Source of the DNA: Paracrocinitomix mangrovi
Lineage (GTDB): Bacteria > Bacteroidota > Bacteroidia > Flavobacteriales_D > Crocinitomicaceae
NCBI RefSeq assembly: GCF_019740355.2
Contig: NZ_CP091819.1
Location: 2,852,001 to 2,916,000 of the forward strand
DNA: 64,000 nucleotides
Reading direction: 5' to 3'
Shown: in pieces, positions 53,701 through 62,573 of the stretch
Layout: each line of letters starts with the position of its first letter
Position numbering within the stretch: the first letter of the stretch is position 1
The notes under the pieces: generated by a model
What the model was told of the DNA's origin: nothing
Database searches by the model: none
What the model saw: the letters and a program-made list of their open reading frames with translations, nothing else
Program-made: the position numbers and the translations under genes

Positions 53701-54217
53701 GATCAAACCTAACTTCAAATCTATTGGTCCTAAATACGGCAAGCAAATGAAACAAATTGCTGCTATGGTCAATGGCTGGGGATCAGATGACATTTCAAAT
53801 GTTGAAGCCAATAATGGATGGAAAGGTGATTTGGATGGAGAAGCCATTGAATTAGATATGGACGACTTCGAAATCACTACTGATGACATTCCTGGATGGT
53901 TAGTAGCATCTGAAGGTAGAATCACAGTTGCCTTGGATATCACTTTGTCAGATGAATTAAAATCTGAAGGTATTGCACGTGAATTGGTCAACAGAATCCA
54001 GAATTACAGAAAAGATTCAGGCTTGGAAGTGATGGATAGAATCAAATTGACTTTTGATGCTAATGATGTGGTAAAATCGGCTATTGAAAACAATGCGGAT
54101 TACATCAAATCTGAAGTGTTGGCATTAGATATTCAGTTTGGATCATTGAATGACAATGATGGTGTTTTAGCAGACTTAGAAGAAGGAGATACCAGAATTG
54201 GATTAGTGAAGGGTTAA
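50708..54217 (+). CDS. ileS: Isoleucyl-tRNA synthetase, long (type 2) form with GXHH signature
   Basis: The 1169-residue class I synthetase charges tRNA-Ile. The Rossmann catalytic domain contains the second signature KMSKR (GQKMSKRLGNAVDP). The CP1 editing domain is at about 180-430 (YILAWTTTPWTLPSNTAL), and a C-terminal anticodon-binding region follows. In place of the first signature H-x-G-H the sequence reads Gly57-Ile-His59-His60 (in LPGIHHVMART). This swapped G-x-H-H arrangement is known for a subset of type-2 IleRS enzymes resistant to the Ile-AMP analogue mupirocin. The protein lacks the zinc-ribbon end of type 1 enzymes. Confidence 0.97.
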   Translation: MANKYPEYKGLNLPNVAKKVLDKWEAEKIFEKSISQKEGNPAFVFTEGPPSANGLPGIHHVMARTIKDIFCRYKTLAGFQVKRKAGWDTHGLPVELKVEKELGITKEDIGKKISVDDYNKACREAVMRYTDEWEKLTTQMGYWVDMDDPYITYDPKYMESVWWLLGQIYDKGLMYKGYTIQPYSPKAGTGLSSHEINQPGCYRDVKDTTCVAQFKVKAGESVPFSNAKIDQLYILAWTTTPWTLPSNTALTVGPKIEYVLVQTWNQYTHEPIQVILAKNLVSKQFGKKFELAEDANTMSYNQGDKKIPYAIVGECLGSDLVGIHYEQLLDYVQPYENADQAFRVIPGDFVTTEDGTGIVHTAPTFGADDAQVAKEAGVPGMLILDENGNPVPLVDLQGRFRKELADPVFGLGGEYVKAEYLEEGEEEVELAKQRELLKDIIADLKSYLSVDERITLKLKIENKAFNIEKYTHSYPHCWRTDKPVLYYPLDSWFIKVTENREKLVELNKKINWKPKSTGEGRFGNWLETANDWNLSRSRYWGIPIPVWTSEDKTEQICISSVEQLKAEVDKAVAAGLMDKNPWADFVPGDYSKENYAKIDLHKNYVDEMILVSPTGQPMKREADLIDVWFDSGSAPFAQQHYPFENKELIDNGVEAWKNGTAPKGPSAFPTDYIAEGVDQTRGWFYTQHVIAALVFDTVSYKNVISNGLVLDKNGQKMSKRLGNAVDPFETLGTYGADPTRWYMITNAQPWDNLKFDEEGIVEVQRKFFGTLYNTYSFFSLYANIDEFSYAEADIDYAKRPEMDRWILSKLNTMIKEVHAAYEDYEPTKAGRLIQAFVSDELSNWYVRLCRRRFWKGDYSEDKISAYQTLYQCLETVAVLGSPIAPFYMDQLFTDLNSVCNRHNAESVHLVDFPKSDAAQIDEDLEEKMDIAQKVSSMVLSLRKREQIKVRQPLQKIMVPILDKDFARRLEDVKDIILSEVNIKEIELLEDTEGVINKKIKPNFKSIGPKYGKQMKQIAAMVNGWGSDDISNVEANNGWKGDLDGEAIELDMDDFEITTDDIPGWLVASEGRITVALDITLSDELKSEGIARELVNRIQNYRKDSGLEVMDRIKLTFDANDVVKSAIENNADYIKSEVLALDIQFGSLNDNDGVLADLEEGDTRIGLVKG

Positions 54218-54290
54218 GTTATTTTCAATTCAATCATATTAACATTAATCTTCTGATTTATTTCAAAAATCACGGTGCTACAAGAGGTTG

Positions 54291-54344
54291 GATAAAATTT
54301 ATCTAAAACTTTTAGATAAAGACTAAGTGTTTATACGTAGATAA
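54291..54344 (+). promoter_or_regulatory. GATAA-type palindrome array upstream of the FG-GAP-like protein gene
   Basis: Overlapping dyads occur here: GATAAA (54291) and TTTATC (54298-54303) around one base, then a perfect 11-bp dyad with one-base centre at 54298-54320 (TTTATCTAAAA, its complement TTTTAGATAAA). A further TAGATAA half-site is at 54338-54344. The region is 114-167 bases before the ATG at 54458 and resembles a multi-site operator. It could also be an AT-rich coincidence. Confidence 0.4.
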
Positions 54345-54457
54345 CCATTTACTAAAAAATATGACCTTTTTATAAATGATTTTACCGTTCTAAAAGTTAC
54401 TCAAAATAGAGGCTTATTTTCTATATAGTTTTAAGGCAAATCTAAAAACTAAAAAAG

Positions 54458-55951
54458 ATGAAAAAGTACTTTTTATCGGTAACTGCTTTACTACTCGCAG
54501 GTTTATCGACACAAGCACAGGTCTGCACAACAGATTTGACACAAACGACTTCAAAAATGGTATATGGGGCGTTTTGGGACAATACAGGAGGTATGGATAG
54601 TCCGGCCTATTTGAGACAAGAAGGAAGCACAGTTTATATTGATGTTATTGATCATACTACCGGAAGATTATATGAAGGTGTTGGTTCAATTTCAAATTAC
54701 TACTTGTCTAATGTAGAAGATAGAATTGTATCAGGTGATTTTGATGGAGATGGGGTAAGAGATGATATTGCGGTTTTATATCAAACAGGTTCTTCTTCTT
54801 GTAGAATAGATGTTTTTACAAGATGGGGAGGAACTTCTTCAGGAAGTGGATATGGATTTGATTATCATTTAAATGAATGGAGTTCTTCTGGCTATAATCC
54901 AGATAATGTGAATGGAAGGTTTGTTTCAGGATTATTTGACAATGACATTTATTATGATATCGCGGCTTTTTATGATTACGGAGGTGGTCAAACACGTATT
55001 CATGTATGGAAGTGTGGATATGGTATAAATCCGAGCTATCAGGGTTCTACCGGTTGGTGGAGTACGTATGGTTACACTGCAGGTCAAATTACAGATAGAG
55101 TTGTAACTGGTGATTTTGACAGAGATGGAAAATGGAACGATATCGCGGCTTTTTATGATTATGGATCTGGTCAAACGCGTATTCATGTTTGGGAGTCAAA
55201 TAACTCAAGTTTTGTTTATCAAGGAGGAACAGGATGGTACACTTTCCCATATGGATATGATGCTTATAAAATTTCTAAGCGTGTTGTAGCAGGAGACTTT
55301 GATAGAGATGGTAAAAATGACGATATCTGTGCTTTTTACGATTATGGAGGAGGAGCTACAAGAGCTCATGTGTGGGAATCAACTGGATCTAGTTTCGCAT
55401 ATCCTAATGGAAATACAGGTTATTGGATGGTAACTTCAGGTTATTCTGCTTCTAGTATTAATGGAAAAATTGCATTGGTGCCACAGGGAAGTAAATTATC
55501 AGATTTGGTAGTGCTTTATAACTATGGAAGTAATACAACTAGATATCATCATTTTGAAGCTCAGAATCCATTATCTGGAAATGAGTATTTCACATATTCT
55601 CATGTGTTCTTCTGCACTAAATCAGCTGAACAACAATCTAATGAATTGACTTCTGATGAAAATATTAATGAGACACTTTCAACAAATGAGTTCAATTCAA
55701 GACCTACTAAACTTTATCCAAACCCAACTGCTGGTGAATTAAATATTGTGTTTTCTGATAAGTTCACTACAGGAAAGGTAGATATGCAATTGATGGATAT
55801 GTCTGGTAAATTGATTTTATCACAACAATTTGCAGGAAATGAAACTGCTAACATTCAAATTGACATTTCAGCAATTCCTCAAGGAATGTATATGGTAAGA
55901 TTAATCAATGAAAATGGAGAGCAAGAAGTTTTGAAGATTACTAAAAAGTAA
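54458..55951 (+). CDS. Secreted T9SS-sorted protein with FG-GAP/VCBS-like repeats
   Basis: This 497-residue protein has a signal peptide (MKKYFLSVTALLLAGLSTQAQ) and tandem repeats of about 61 residues. Each repeat contains a calcium-binding-like D-F-D-x-D-G motif (GDFDGDGVRDDIAVLY, GDFDRDGKWNDIAAFYDYG, GDFDRDGKNDDICAFYDYG) and the phrase RIHVWE. The repeats resemble FG-GAP/VCBS beta-propeller blades. The DNA of three blades repeats with a 183-base period (near 54961, 55144 and 55327). A type A sorting domain ends it (KLYPNPTAGELNIVFSDK ... QEVLKITKK). It is probably a cell-surface or secreted binding protein. Confidence 0.88.
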   Translation: MKKYFLSVTALLLAGLSTQAQVCTTDLTQTTSKMVYGAFWDNTGGMDSPAYLRQEGSTVYIDVIDHTTGRLYEGVGSISNYYLSNVEDRIVSGDFDGDGVRDDIAVLYQTGSSSCRIDVFTRWGGTSSGSGYGFDYHLNEWSSSGYNPDNVNGRFVSGLFDNDIYYDIAAFYDYGGGQTRIHVWKCGYGINPSYQGSTGWWSTYGYTAGQITDRVVTGDFDRDGKWNDIAAFYDYGSGQTRIHVWESNNSSFVYQGGTGWYTFPYGYDAYKISKRVVAGDFDRDGKNDDICAFYDYGGGATRAHVWESTGSSFAYPNGNTGYWMVTSGYSASSINGKIALVPQGSKLSDLVVLYNYGSNTTRYHHFEAQNPLSGNEYFTYSHVFFCTKSAEQQSNELTSDENINETLSTNEFNSRPTKLYPNPTAGELNIVFSDKFTTGKVDMQLMDMSGKLILSQQFAGNETANIQIDISAIPQGMYMVRLINENGEQEVLKITKK

Positions 55952-55980
55952 TTTAAATAAACTAACGTTTAATTTTAAAG

Positions 55981-56019
55981 TCCCTATTCACCATAATGGT
56001 GGATGGGGATTTTTTATTT
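55981..56019 (+). terminator. Rho-independent terminator after the FG-GAP-like protein gene
   Basis: A 13-bp stem (TCCCTATTCACCA / TGGTGGATGGGGA, two G-U wobbles) with a 3-base loop is followed by TTTTTTATTTT. Confidence 0.85.
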
Positions 56020-56031
56020 TAGCATTTACGG

Positions 56032-56526
56032 ATGCATACTAAACCTATAAAATATTGTTTCTTTCTCCTCTTGTTTTTATTTAATGTTCATTTAAATGCG
56101 CAGGAAAATAGGGGTTTGTTAATCACTCATTCAACTAAAACAAGAAATTGTTTTGTAATGGAAACATCCTTTGTAAAGGTTTTTACTGCTAGCAACTCGT
56201 ATGATGGGATTCTTACCATTAAAGATTCTGCTACTATATCTGTAAAAGGCAATGACATTGCCATTTCTGACATTATAGAACTAAGAGGAAATACAGTTAG
56301 AAGAATGAAGGCTTCTAAGACACTAATTCAAACAGGAGCTGGCTTAGGATTAATGTCTGCAGGCTTTTTGATTTATGGATTAACCAAAGAAAATACTGAG
56401 GTGCTTAAAGTCGCTTTAGCAAGTGCATCTTTGGGGCTAATAGCCAGCAATGTAGGAGCTATTTTACACATTGAAAAGAAGAATTATGAAAAAGCCAAAG
56501 GCTGGAATTATCAGGTACAACAGTAA
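56032..56526 (+). CDS. Exported protein of unknown function with hydrophobic tail
   Basis: The 164-residue protein has a signal peptide (MHTKPIKYCFFLLLFLFNVHLNAQ), a short beta domain (about 25-100, with GILTIKDSATISVKGNDIAISDI) and two hydrophobic stretches near the C-terminus (about 103-122 and 129-150). It may be a membrane-associated periplasmic protein. No family was identified. The gene lies 12 bases after the upstream terminator, so its own promoter would have to overlap the terminator region. Confidence 0.65.
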   Translation: MHTKPIKYCFFLLLFLFNVHLNAQENRGLLITHSTKTRNCFVMETSFVKVFTASNSYDGILTIKDSATISVKGNDIAISDIIELRGNTVRRMKASKTLIQTGAGLGLMSAGFLIYGLTKENTEVLKVALASASLGLIASNVGAILHIEKKNYEKAKGWNYQVQQ

Positions 56527-56532
56527 CTTGAA

Positions 56533-57921
56533 TTACTCCTCAATCTCAATAATTTCGTTCAACTTAGGAATCTCAACATTCCATCCTAATTCTGTTTCAA
56601 TCATTACCCTAAACGCATTGGTTTGATGAGGTTCACCATGATTTAAAAAGATGGTTGTTGGTTCCTTTTTGAAGTTCTTTAACCAGTCAATCATTTCTTC
56701 TCTATCCCCGTGCGCCGACATGGATGAAATAGATCTAATCTCACAATTAATTGGCCTATATTGTCCAAAAAACTTTACCATTTTGGTTCCGTTTTGTAAA
56801 TCTCTACCTCTTGTTCCAACAGCTTGGTAACCTACAAAAAGCAAAGTATTTTTAGAATTTTCTCCATGATTGTTGAGGTAATGAAGTATTCTTCCTCCCT
56901 CTAACATTCCACTTCCTGCCAAAATGATTTTAGGTTTTCTATCTGCTACAACAGCTTTTGATTCCTCATATCCACTGATGTATTTTACTGCACCAAACAT
57001 ATGATCTGCCACAAACTTTGGCAAGTTTTGAATTTCAGGATATCTGTCAAAAACCAAGGAAGACTTAACGCCCATTGGAGAGTCTAAATAAACGGGGATG
57101 TTTGGCAATTCATTTTCTTCTTTCAACTGCCAAATCAAATAAATCAATTCTTGAGTTCGCTCCACTGCAAAAGACGGAATCATCAATATTCCTCCTCTGT
57201 TGTATGTTTCGTCTATAATTTCTTTTAAAGATCTTTTTACGTTTTCAGTTTCATGGGTACGGTCTCCATATGTGGATTCTAAGACCACATAATCTGCTTC
57301 TTTGATCTTACTTGGCGGATACAATAACATTGGCTTTTTTCTACCAATATCTCCGGTAAAAACAATCACTTTATCCTCCACTTTTAGTTCAATCATTGCA
57401 GATCCTAAAATATGACCGGCATTGTGAAAACTAAATTTAATGTGATGATCAATTAACACCCATTCATTATACTCATGTGTATTGAAAAGTCCAAAGCATT
57501 TTTTTGCTTCATCTACAGTATATAAAGGCTTACAATTAAGATGTCCGCTGTAATGATGACTTTTGGCTCTTTCGGCGTCTTCTTCCTGAATTTTTGCACT
57601 ATCCAGTAATATGATTTCAGTTAATTCTGCCGTTGCTGGCGTACAATAAATGGGACCATTAAATCCATTTTTTACTAAAACAGGGATATAGCCACAATGA
57701 TCTAAATGGGCATGAGTTAATATAATACTGTCAATTGATTTTGGATCTACCGGAAAATCTTCCCAGTTCAAATTTCGTAGTTCCTTAAGTCCTTGAAATA
57801 ACCCACAATCAATGAGTACATTTTTTTCTTTTGTGGACAGTAAAGTTTTAGAACCTGTTACAGTTCCTGCACCTCCAATGAACTGCAGTTTAAAAGCATT
57901 GGCCTTTTCCATTTCTTGCAT
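56533..57921 (-). CDS. Metallo-beta-lactamase / beta-CASP RNA-processing nuclease
   Basis: This 462-residue protein carries an MBL domain with the HAHLDHCG zinc motif (His70, His72, Asp74, His75) and further zinc ligands (HNAGHILGSA, FTGDIGR). The beta-CASP domain follows, and the C-terminal Zn-dependent motif HGDREEM and the NHGEPHQ end fit this class. It belongs to the CPSF/RNase J-like nucleases, typically RNA endo/exonucleases. An ATG at 57912 is an alternative start; the domain begins at KLQFIGGAG. Confidence 0.93.
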   Translation of the reverse strand: MQEMEKANAFKLQFIGGAGTVTGSKTLLSTKEKNVLIDCGLFQGLKELRNLNWEDFPVDPKSIDSIILTHAHLDHCGYIPVLVKNGFNGPIYCTPATAELTEIILLDSAKIQEEDAERAKSHHYSGHLNCKPLYTVDEAKKCFGLFNTHEYNEWVLIDHHIKFSFHNAGHILGSAMIELKVEDKVIVFTGDIGRKKPMLLYPPSKIKEADYVVLESTYGDRTHETENVKRSLKEIIDETYNRGGILMIPSFAVERTQELIYLIWQLKEENELPNIPVYLDSPMGVKSSLVFDRYPEIQNLPKFVADHMFGAVKYISGYEESKAVVADRKPKIILAGSGMLEGGRILHYLNNHGENSKNTLLFVGYQAVGTRGRDLQNGTKMVKFFGQYRPINCEIRSISSMSAHGDREEMIDWLKNFKKEPTTIFLNHGEPHQTNAFRVMIETELGWNVEIPKLNEIIEIEE

Positions 57922-57975
57922 ATGTATACATCTAATTTAGCAAGAAATGTGCTCTATTTGTCGTATAATCTAACT

Positions 57976-58317
57976 TTATTTTCCTGTTGGGTCAGGATTG
58001 TTTTCAACCGGAATACCAAAAATTATTGTAGTATCAGAACTGATGTTAAATGTCTCTTGAAATTTAATTATCTCACCATTGTAAAGCACTTTAAATTCGC
58101 ATGCACAAGCTCCTGTTCTTAGTGAAACTTTAAAGTCGCCTTGCGCATTTTTAGTCATTGGTCTTACTCCAGATCTATTACGTTCAATGCAATAAGCTTT
58201 AATCAAAGTTATTTTAGAACCGGCATGTGGACCCACAACTTTAGCGGTGAGCGTATTGGCCTGACTAAATCCAGTGAAGGCAATGAAAAGAGCAAAAAAG
58301 GCAATTAATTTTTTCAT
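57976..58317 (-). CDS. Small secreted protein of unknown function
   Basis: This 113-residue protein (ATG 58317; a TTG at 58323 is less likely) has a signal peptide (MKKLIAFFALFIAFTGFSQ). It has a short beta domain with a Cys-x-Cys pair (RTGACACEFKVLYNG) and an internal single Cys. The layout is common for small Bacteroidota periplasmic proteins. No family assigned. Confidence 0.65.
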   Translation of the reverse strand: MKKLIAFFALFIAFTGFSQANTLTAKVVGPHAGSKITLIKAYCIERNRSGVRPMTKNAQGDFKVSLRTGACACEFKVLYNGEIIKFQETFNISSDTTIIFGIPVENNPDPTGK

Positions 58318-58368
58318 TTTCAACAGTTTGTTTCCCTAAATATGATCAATTATTGTACCGAAGTCAAA

Positions 58369-59277
58369 TTAGTAGATTGTTACTTTAGTAGTTGAAACTA
58401 CTTCTCCTTCACCTTTTTTATCCCATATTCTGGCATAAAGAATCACGGTTTTTCCTGTTGCATCACCACTCAGCTTAAATTCAGCAGATAAATCCAACTG
58501 TTCAGAATCAGGAGTAATAACTCCTCCATTTTCATTAAAATAGTCATCTAATGTGATGATAGGTTCTTCATTCTCATCAAAGATTTTAAGCTCCATTCCT
58601 ACGAAATATTGGCGGCCAAACTTTTTAAATCCTTTGATGTTATCAAACCATAACTTAACTGCTCCTGCCGGAACCATGGCGTTATTTACTACTCTGTTTT
58701 CACTAGGAACTTCAAGGTAAACCTCACTCAATTCTACGTTTTTAGTGTCTATTGAATGATCCGGATTAGAATGCACATCAAAAGCAGCACTAGCAGATAG
58801 GTATTTATGATTTCCTACATTTTTTAAAGTAATCTCCCATTCATAGCTTCCATGATACATAGGGTATCCTACAAAAATGGGAAGTTCAAAAAATTGATTG
58901 GCATCTTTATCATCTTCAGGCAGTGTGGCTCCCTTTCCGTCGTTCACAACAACCCAACCTGTATTTAAAATTTCGTCTTTTGATTTAGTGTTACTAATTA
59001 CAACTTTACATGCATAAAACTGTGTCTCATCTATTGACTCTGTTCCCTCTAAACCATTGATACGCATTTGAATCCAGGTACCATAGCGAATTCCATTTTC
59101 GGGCATATCATATTGTGGTAAGTATTGAAATACAACTCCTGTGGTGGTAAGTCCTTTTTCTTTTAGTTTGATGTTTTTGGTAAGCCAGGGAATTTCAACA
59201 AAATCATTGGAATTTTGAGCGTTAGATATGTTTAACATCAATACGAGTAAACACGTAAGTAATAATAGTTTTTTCAT
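58369..59277 (-). CDS. Secreted beta-rich protein of unknown function
   Basis: From the ATG at 59277 this is a 302-residue protein with a signal peptide (MKKLLLLTCLLVLMLNISNAQ). The remaining ~280 residues are beta-rich, with no motif that I recognise and no T9SS sorting tail. A minus-strand TACTTTG (59312-59318) 34 bases upstream of the start could be its -7 promoter element. It could act as a surface or periplasmic protein. Confidence 0.7.
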   Translation of the reverse strand: MKKLLLLTCLLVLMLNISNAQNSNDFVEIPWLTKNIKLKEKGLTTTGVVFQYLPQYDMPENGIRYGTWIQMRINGLEGTESIDETQFYACKVVISNTKSKDEILNTGWVVVNDGKGATLPEDDKDANQFFELPIFVGYPMYHGSYEWEITLKNVGNHKYLSASAAFDVHSNPDHSIDTKNVELSEVYLEVPSENRVVNNAMVPAGAVKLWFDNIKGFKKFGRQYFVGMELKIFDENEEPIITLDDYFNENGGVITPDSEQLDLSAEFKLSGDATGKTVILYARIWDKKGEGEVVSTTKVTIY

Positions 59278-59311
59278 GGGCAATCCTTTTTAATTTGGAG
59301 TATTATAAATA

Positions 59312-59318
59312 CAAAGTA
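59312..59318 (-). promoter_or_regulatory. Candidate -7-like element upstream of the gene at 59277
   Basis: TACTTTG on the minus strand is a one-base-shorter variant of TAnnTTTG, about 34 bases before the start codon. Weak evidence. Confidence 0.35.
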
Positions 59319-59423
59319 GAATTTTCTCTAAAAGTAGACTAATATAAATATAAAGAGAAAACTGTCATGGATTGATGATTAAAATGCTCGTATTGAGTTA
59401 CTTTGCCTGATAAAATTACGTTT

Positions 59424-60356
59424 ATGAGAACCTCTACTACATTATTACCGGCATTTATGCTGGCCTTTACTTGCATTGGATACAGTCAAGTAACAATCTA
59501 CGAACAAAATTTTGATACCCTTACAGTAAATCAAACTGTTGGCAATCAAGTAAATGAAATTCAACCTATTTCTGGAAATTTAGGTGGAACAGATGACGCC
59601 TTAGTTTCAGATGACCATGCTTCCAGTCCTTCAAATTCTATGAAAATCACAAATAGTAAAGATATGTACTATGATTGTGGTGGTGTTACATCCGGACATT
59701 ACGCCATTGAATTCAACGCATTTATGCACGATCAAGGGTATTTTAATATCCAACATCAAAAAGAAGTGGGATGGGCATGTGATGTTTTTTTAACCAGCAG
59801 TAATACAATATTATATCAAGACAATCCGAGTACCGCTTCGGCTACAGTTGTTGGATCATATCAAAATGACGTATGGATCAATTTTAGATTTGAGATTGAC
59901 ATTGATAATGATGAGATTAAATTTTTTAAGGATGATACCCTATTACATACATCTGTATTTACGAACGCAACAGTTGGTGCAGGAACAAATAAGCTAGATG
60001 TTATTGATTTTTACGGATTATCAGGTGGATTTCAAGGAGTGAATTCTACCTATATGTACATTGATGATTTTCAATTTATCAATTTAGGAACTTCGGTAGG
60101 GACGAATGAAACTTTAAAAAATCAATTTGATGTTTTCCCTAATCCTGCAAATACACTTATTCAGTTAACAAATATTCCGCAAGATGCTAAGAACGTAGTT
60201 GTATATAACATAAGTGGAAAGCAAGTTTTTGAACAAACTATACTTTCCACTTCATTAAATATCAATTCCACTGATTTTGCCAAAGGTTTTTACACTGTAA
60301 CCATTGAATTATCTGATGGAACCCTGGAAACCAGGAAAATTTTAATTACTCACTAG
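59424..60356 (+). CDS. Secreted T9SS-sorted protein with lectin-like domain (unknown function)
   Basis: From the ATG at 59424 this is a 310-residue protein with a signal peptide (MRTSTTLLPAFMLAFTCIGYSQ). A concanavalin-like/jelly-roll-type domain is suggested by the aromatic and Asp-rich middle (about 30-225: WINFRFEIDIDNDEIKFFKD split into shorter strands). A type A sorting domain ends it (FDVFPNPANTLIQLTN ... GFYTVTIEL). It overlaps the convergent sterol-desaturase-family gene by 11 bases. The exact family is uncertain. Confidence 0.82.
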   Translation: MRTSTTLLPAFMLAFTCIGYSQVTIYEQNFDTLTVNQTVGNQVNEIQPISGNLGGTDDALVSDDHASSPSNSMKITNSKDMYYDCGGVTSGHYAIEFNAFMHDQGYFNIQHQKEVGWACDVFLTSSNTILYQDNPSTASATVVGSYQNDVWINFRFEIDIDNDEIKFFKDDTLLHTSVFTNATVGAGTNKLDVIDFYGLSGGFQGVNSTYMYIDDFQFINLGTSVGTNETLKNQFDVFPNPANTLIQLTNIPQDAKNVVVYNISGKQVFEQTILSTSLNINSTDFAKGFYTVTIELSDGTLETRKILITH

Positions 60357-61245
60357 TCTTTTCATCCGGCGTTTTACCGAAACCAGAAGTCATTAACTGT
60401 AAAAATTTCTTTGGATATTTTTCTATTCCTGGGAATCCTAGTTTGATATCACGTCCTGAAGAAGGAACGTAACTTGTTCTAAAAATATAATCCCAAATGC
60501 TTAAAGAGATACCAAAGTTCATTCCGTAAGGATGCTCTTTTGGTAGATCTTTAGCGTGGTGCCAAATGTGCATTTTAGGGTTGTTAATGATGTACTTCAA
60601 TGGACCATAATCCAATCCAATATTTGCATGATTTATGTGACCGATTGCAATGGCAATATAATGGATAATGAAGGCGTCACTTGGCTCCCCACCAACTAAT
60701 AATAATACAACTAACGTTTTTAAAGGCTTATAGAGAATGTTCTCCATCCAGTGATATCTCAAATGAGCAGCAAATCCCATTTGTTCAACCGAGTGGTGAA
60801 CTTTGTGAAAACGCCACATCCACTGATATCTGTGTAGCAGAACATGTGTAAACCATTGCACAAAATCATTCAGTATGAAAAAGATAAGCAAGCCTAACCA
60901 TTTTGGCATTTCCTTTACATTGATGATAGCAATGGCATCAGTTGAATACCCCATGTTGCTCGCAAAATGCTCAACCAGTGCATAGAATCCCGTAATAAAC
61001 AAGGCGAAAATGTAGAAGTTAAAGAACATAAAAAATGCATCTAACCAAAAGTCTTTTCTAATTTTCGGTTGATCTTTTCTCCAAGGAAAAGCCAGTTCAA
61101 GTGCGTATACCACTACTGATAATAGGATTAAAAACCAAAAGAAATTGGCGTACCAAGGATTGGTTTGAAAAGTTATTTCGCTCCACACATAATTTGCGTA
61201 TCCCGAAAATGCTGAGGCAATTGTTTCTCCGTATGATCCTCCCAT
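60346..61245 (-). CDS. Sterol desaturase / fatty-acid hydroxylase-family membrane protein
   Basis: The 299-residue protein has four to five membrane helices and the three histidine clusters of the di-iron fatty-acid hydroxylase superfamily: HVLLHRYQW, HKVHHSVE and HIWHHAKDLPKEH. These bind a di-iron centre that hydroxylates or desaturates a lipid or sterol. The substrate in this organism is unknown; members in bacteria act on sphingolipids, carotenoids or hopanoid-type lipids. A divergent -7 promoter pair (61271-61278 minus, 61294-61301 plus) lies between this gene and kbl. Confidence 0.93.
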   Translation of the reverse strand: MGGSYGETIASAFSGYANYVWSEITFQTNPWYANFFWFLILLSVVVYALELAFPWRKDQPKIRKDFWLDAFFMFFNFYIFALFITGFYALVEHFASNMGYSTDAIAIINVKEMPKWLGLLIFFILNDFVQWFTHVLLHRYQWMWRFHKVHHSVEQMGFAAHLRYHWMENILYKPLKTLVVLLLVGGEPSDAFIIHYIAIAIGHINHANIGLDYGPLKYIINNPKMHIWHHAKDLPKEHPYGMNFGISLSIWDYIFRTSYVPSSGRDIKLGFPGIEKYPKKFLQLMTSGFGKTPDEKTSE

Positions 61246-61270
61246 AGTTTTAAGCTTTAATGTAACTTAC

Positions 61271-61278
61271 CAAAGATA
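61271..61278 (-). promoter_or_regulatory. Candidate -7 promoter element of the sterol-desaturase-family gene
   Basis: TATCTTTG on the minus strand matches TAnnTTTG and ends 26 bases before the ATG at 61245. Confidence 0.6.
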
Positions 61279-61293
61279 AAATCAATGAACATT

Positions 61294-61301
61294 TATATTT
61301 G
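61294..61301 (+). promoter_or_regulatory. Candidate -7 promoter element of kbl
   Basis: TATATTTG matches TAnnTTTG and ends 27 bases before the ATG at 61329. It faces away from the minus-strand element 16 bases to the left. Confidence 0.6.
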
Positions 61302-61328
61302 TAACTTTGGTCACATAAACGAAAAATA

Positions 61329-62519
61329 ATGATCGGGAAATTAAAAGAGCAATTACAAGGTGAGCTGGCTGAAATTAAAGATGCCGGGCTTTACAAAGAA
61401 GAAAGAATTATTATTACTCCACAGGGTGCACAAGTAAAAGTTGACTCAGGTGAGGAAGTAATTATTATGTGTGCTAATAACTATTTAGGGCTTTCTTCAC
61501 ATCCTAAAGTAATTGAAGGAGCAAAAAAGGCTTTGGATTCTCATGGTTATGGAATGTCATCTGTAAGATTTATTTGCGGAACGCAGGATATTCACAAAAC
61601 CCTGGAAAAGAAAATTGCTGATTTCCTGGGTATGGAGGACGCTATACTTTATGCTGCTGCATTTGATGCCAACGGAGGTGTATTTGAACCACTTTTTGGA
61701 GCTGAGGATGCCATTATTTCTGATGAATTAAATCACGCTTCTATTATTGATGGTGTAAGGTTGTGTAAGGCTGCCAGATACAGATATAAAAACTCTGATA
61801 TGGCAGATTTGGAAGAGCAATTAAAAGCAGCTCAACAACACAGAAACAGAATCATTGTTACTGATGGAGTATTCTCAATGGATGGTTATGTAGCTAAACT
61901 CAATGAAATTTGTGATTTAGCTGAAAAATATGATGCTCTTGTAATGGTAGATGATTCACATGCTACCGGATTTATTGGTAAAACCGGAAGAGGCACGCAC
62001 GAACATCACAATGTTATGGGACGTGTTGATATCATTACTTCTACTTTGGGTAAAGCATTAGGAGGTGCCATGGGAGGTTTCACTGCAGCTTCAAAAGAGG
62101 TAGTAGATATGTTGCGTCAAAGATCCAGACCATATTTATTCTCAAATTCTTTATCACCTGCAATAGTTGGTGCTGCAATTGAAGTATTTGATTTATTAAG
62201 CTCAACTACTGAATTAAGAGATACCTTAGAAGATAACACCAACTACTTTAAAGCTGGTATGAAAAGAATTGGCCTGGAAATTAGAGAAGGTGATTCTCCA
62301 ATTGTGCCGGTGATGTTATATGATGCTCCTTTGGCTCAAAAATTTGCCAATAGATTGTTAGAAGAAGGTGTTTATGCTATTGGATTCTTTTATCCGGTTG
62401 TTCCTAAAGGATTGGCTAGAATTAGAGTTCAATTATCTGCAGCTCACACAAAAGAGCAATTGGATAAAGCAATTAATGCTTTTGAAAAAGTAGGTAAAGA
62501 GTTGGGCGCCATAAAGTAA
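61329..62519 (+). CDS. kbl: 2-amino-3-ketobutyrate CoA ligase (glycine C-acetyltransferase)
   Basis: This 396-residue PLP enzyme of the alpha-oxoamine synthase family cleaves 2-amino-3-ketobutyrate with CoA to glycine and acetyl-CoA, the second step of threonine catabolism. The PLP lysine is Lys242 in STLGKALGG. Further family motifs are [32 protein letters not shown] and DDSHATGF. The enzyme is cytosolic. No tdh gene is adjacent. The length is that of full kbl proteins, so the start is secure. Confidence 0.96.
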   Translation: MIGKLKEQLQGELAEIKDAGLYKEERIIITPQGAQVKVDSGEEVIIMCANNYLGLSSHPKVIEGAKKALDSHGYGMSSVRFICGTQDIHKTLEKKIADFLGMEDAILYAAAFDANGGVFEPLFGAEDAIISDELNHASIIDGVRLCKAARYRYKNSDMADLEEQLKAAQQHRNRIIVTDGVFSMDGYVAKLNEICDLAEKYDALVMVDDSHATGFIGKTGRGTHEHHNVMGRVDIITSTLGKALGGAMGGFTAASKEVVDMLRQRSRPYLFSNSLSPAIVGAAIEVFDLLSSTTELRDTLEDNTNYFKAGMKRIGLEIREGDSPIVPVMLYDAPLAQKFANRLLEEGVYAIGFFYPVVPKGLARIRVQLSAAHTKEQLDKAINAFEKVGKELGAIK

Positions 62520-62573
62520 TCCGATATTTTTTATATCTTGTTCATTGAGTGATTGTTAAACCACTTTTGCCCA

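Noticed and set aside
53557-53991. Second antisense open frame in ileS (about 144 codons)
   Set aside because: It is rich in Ser and Ile as expected from the reverse of an A/T-rich coding strand, and has no independent support.
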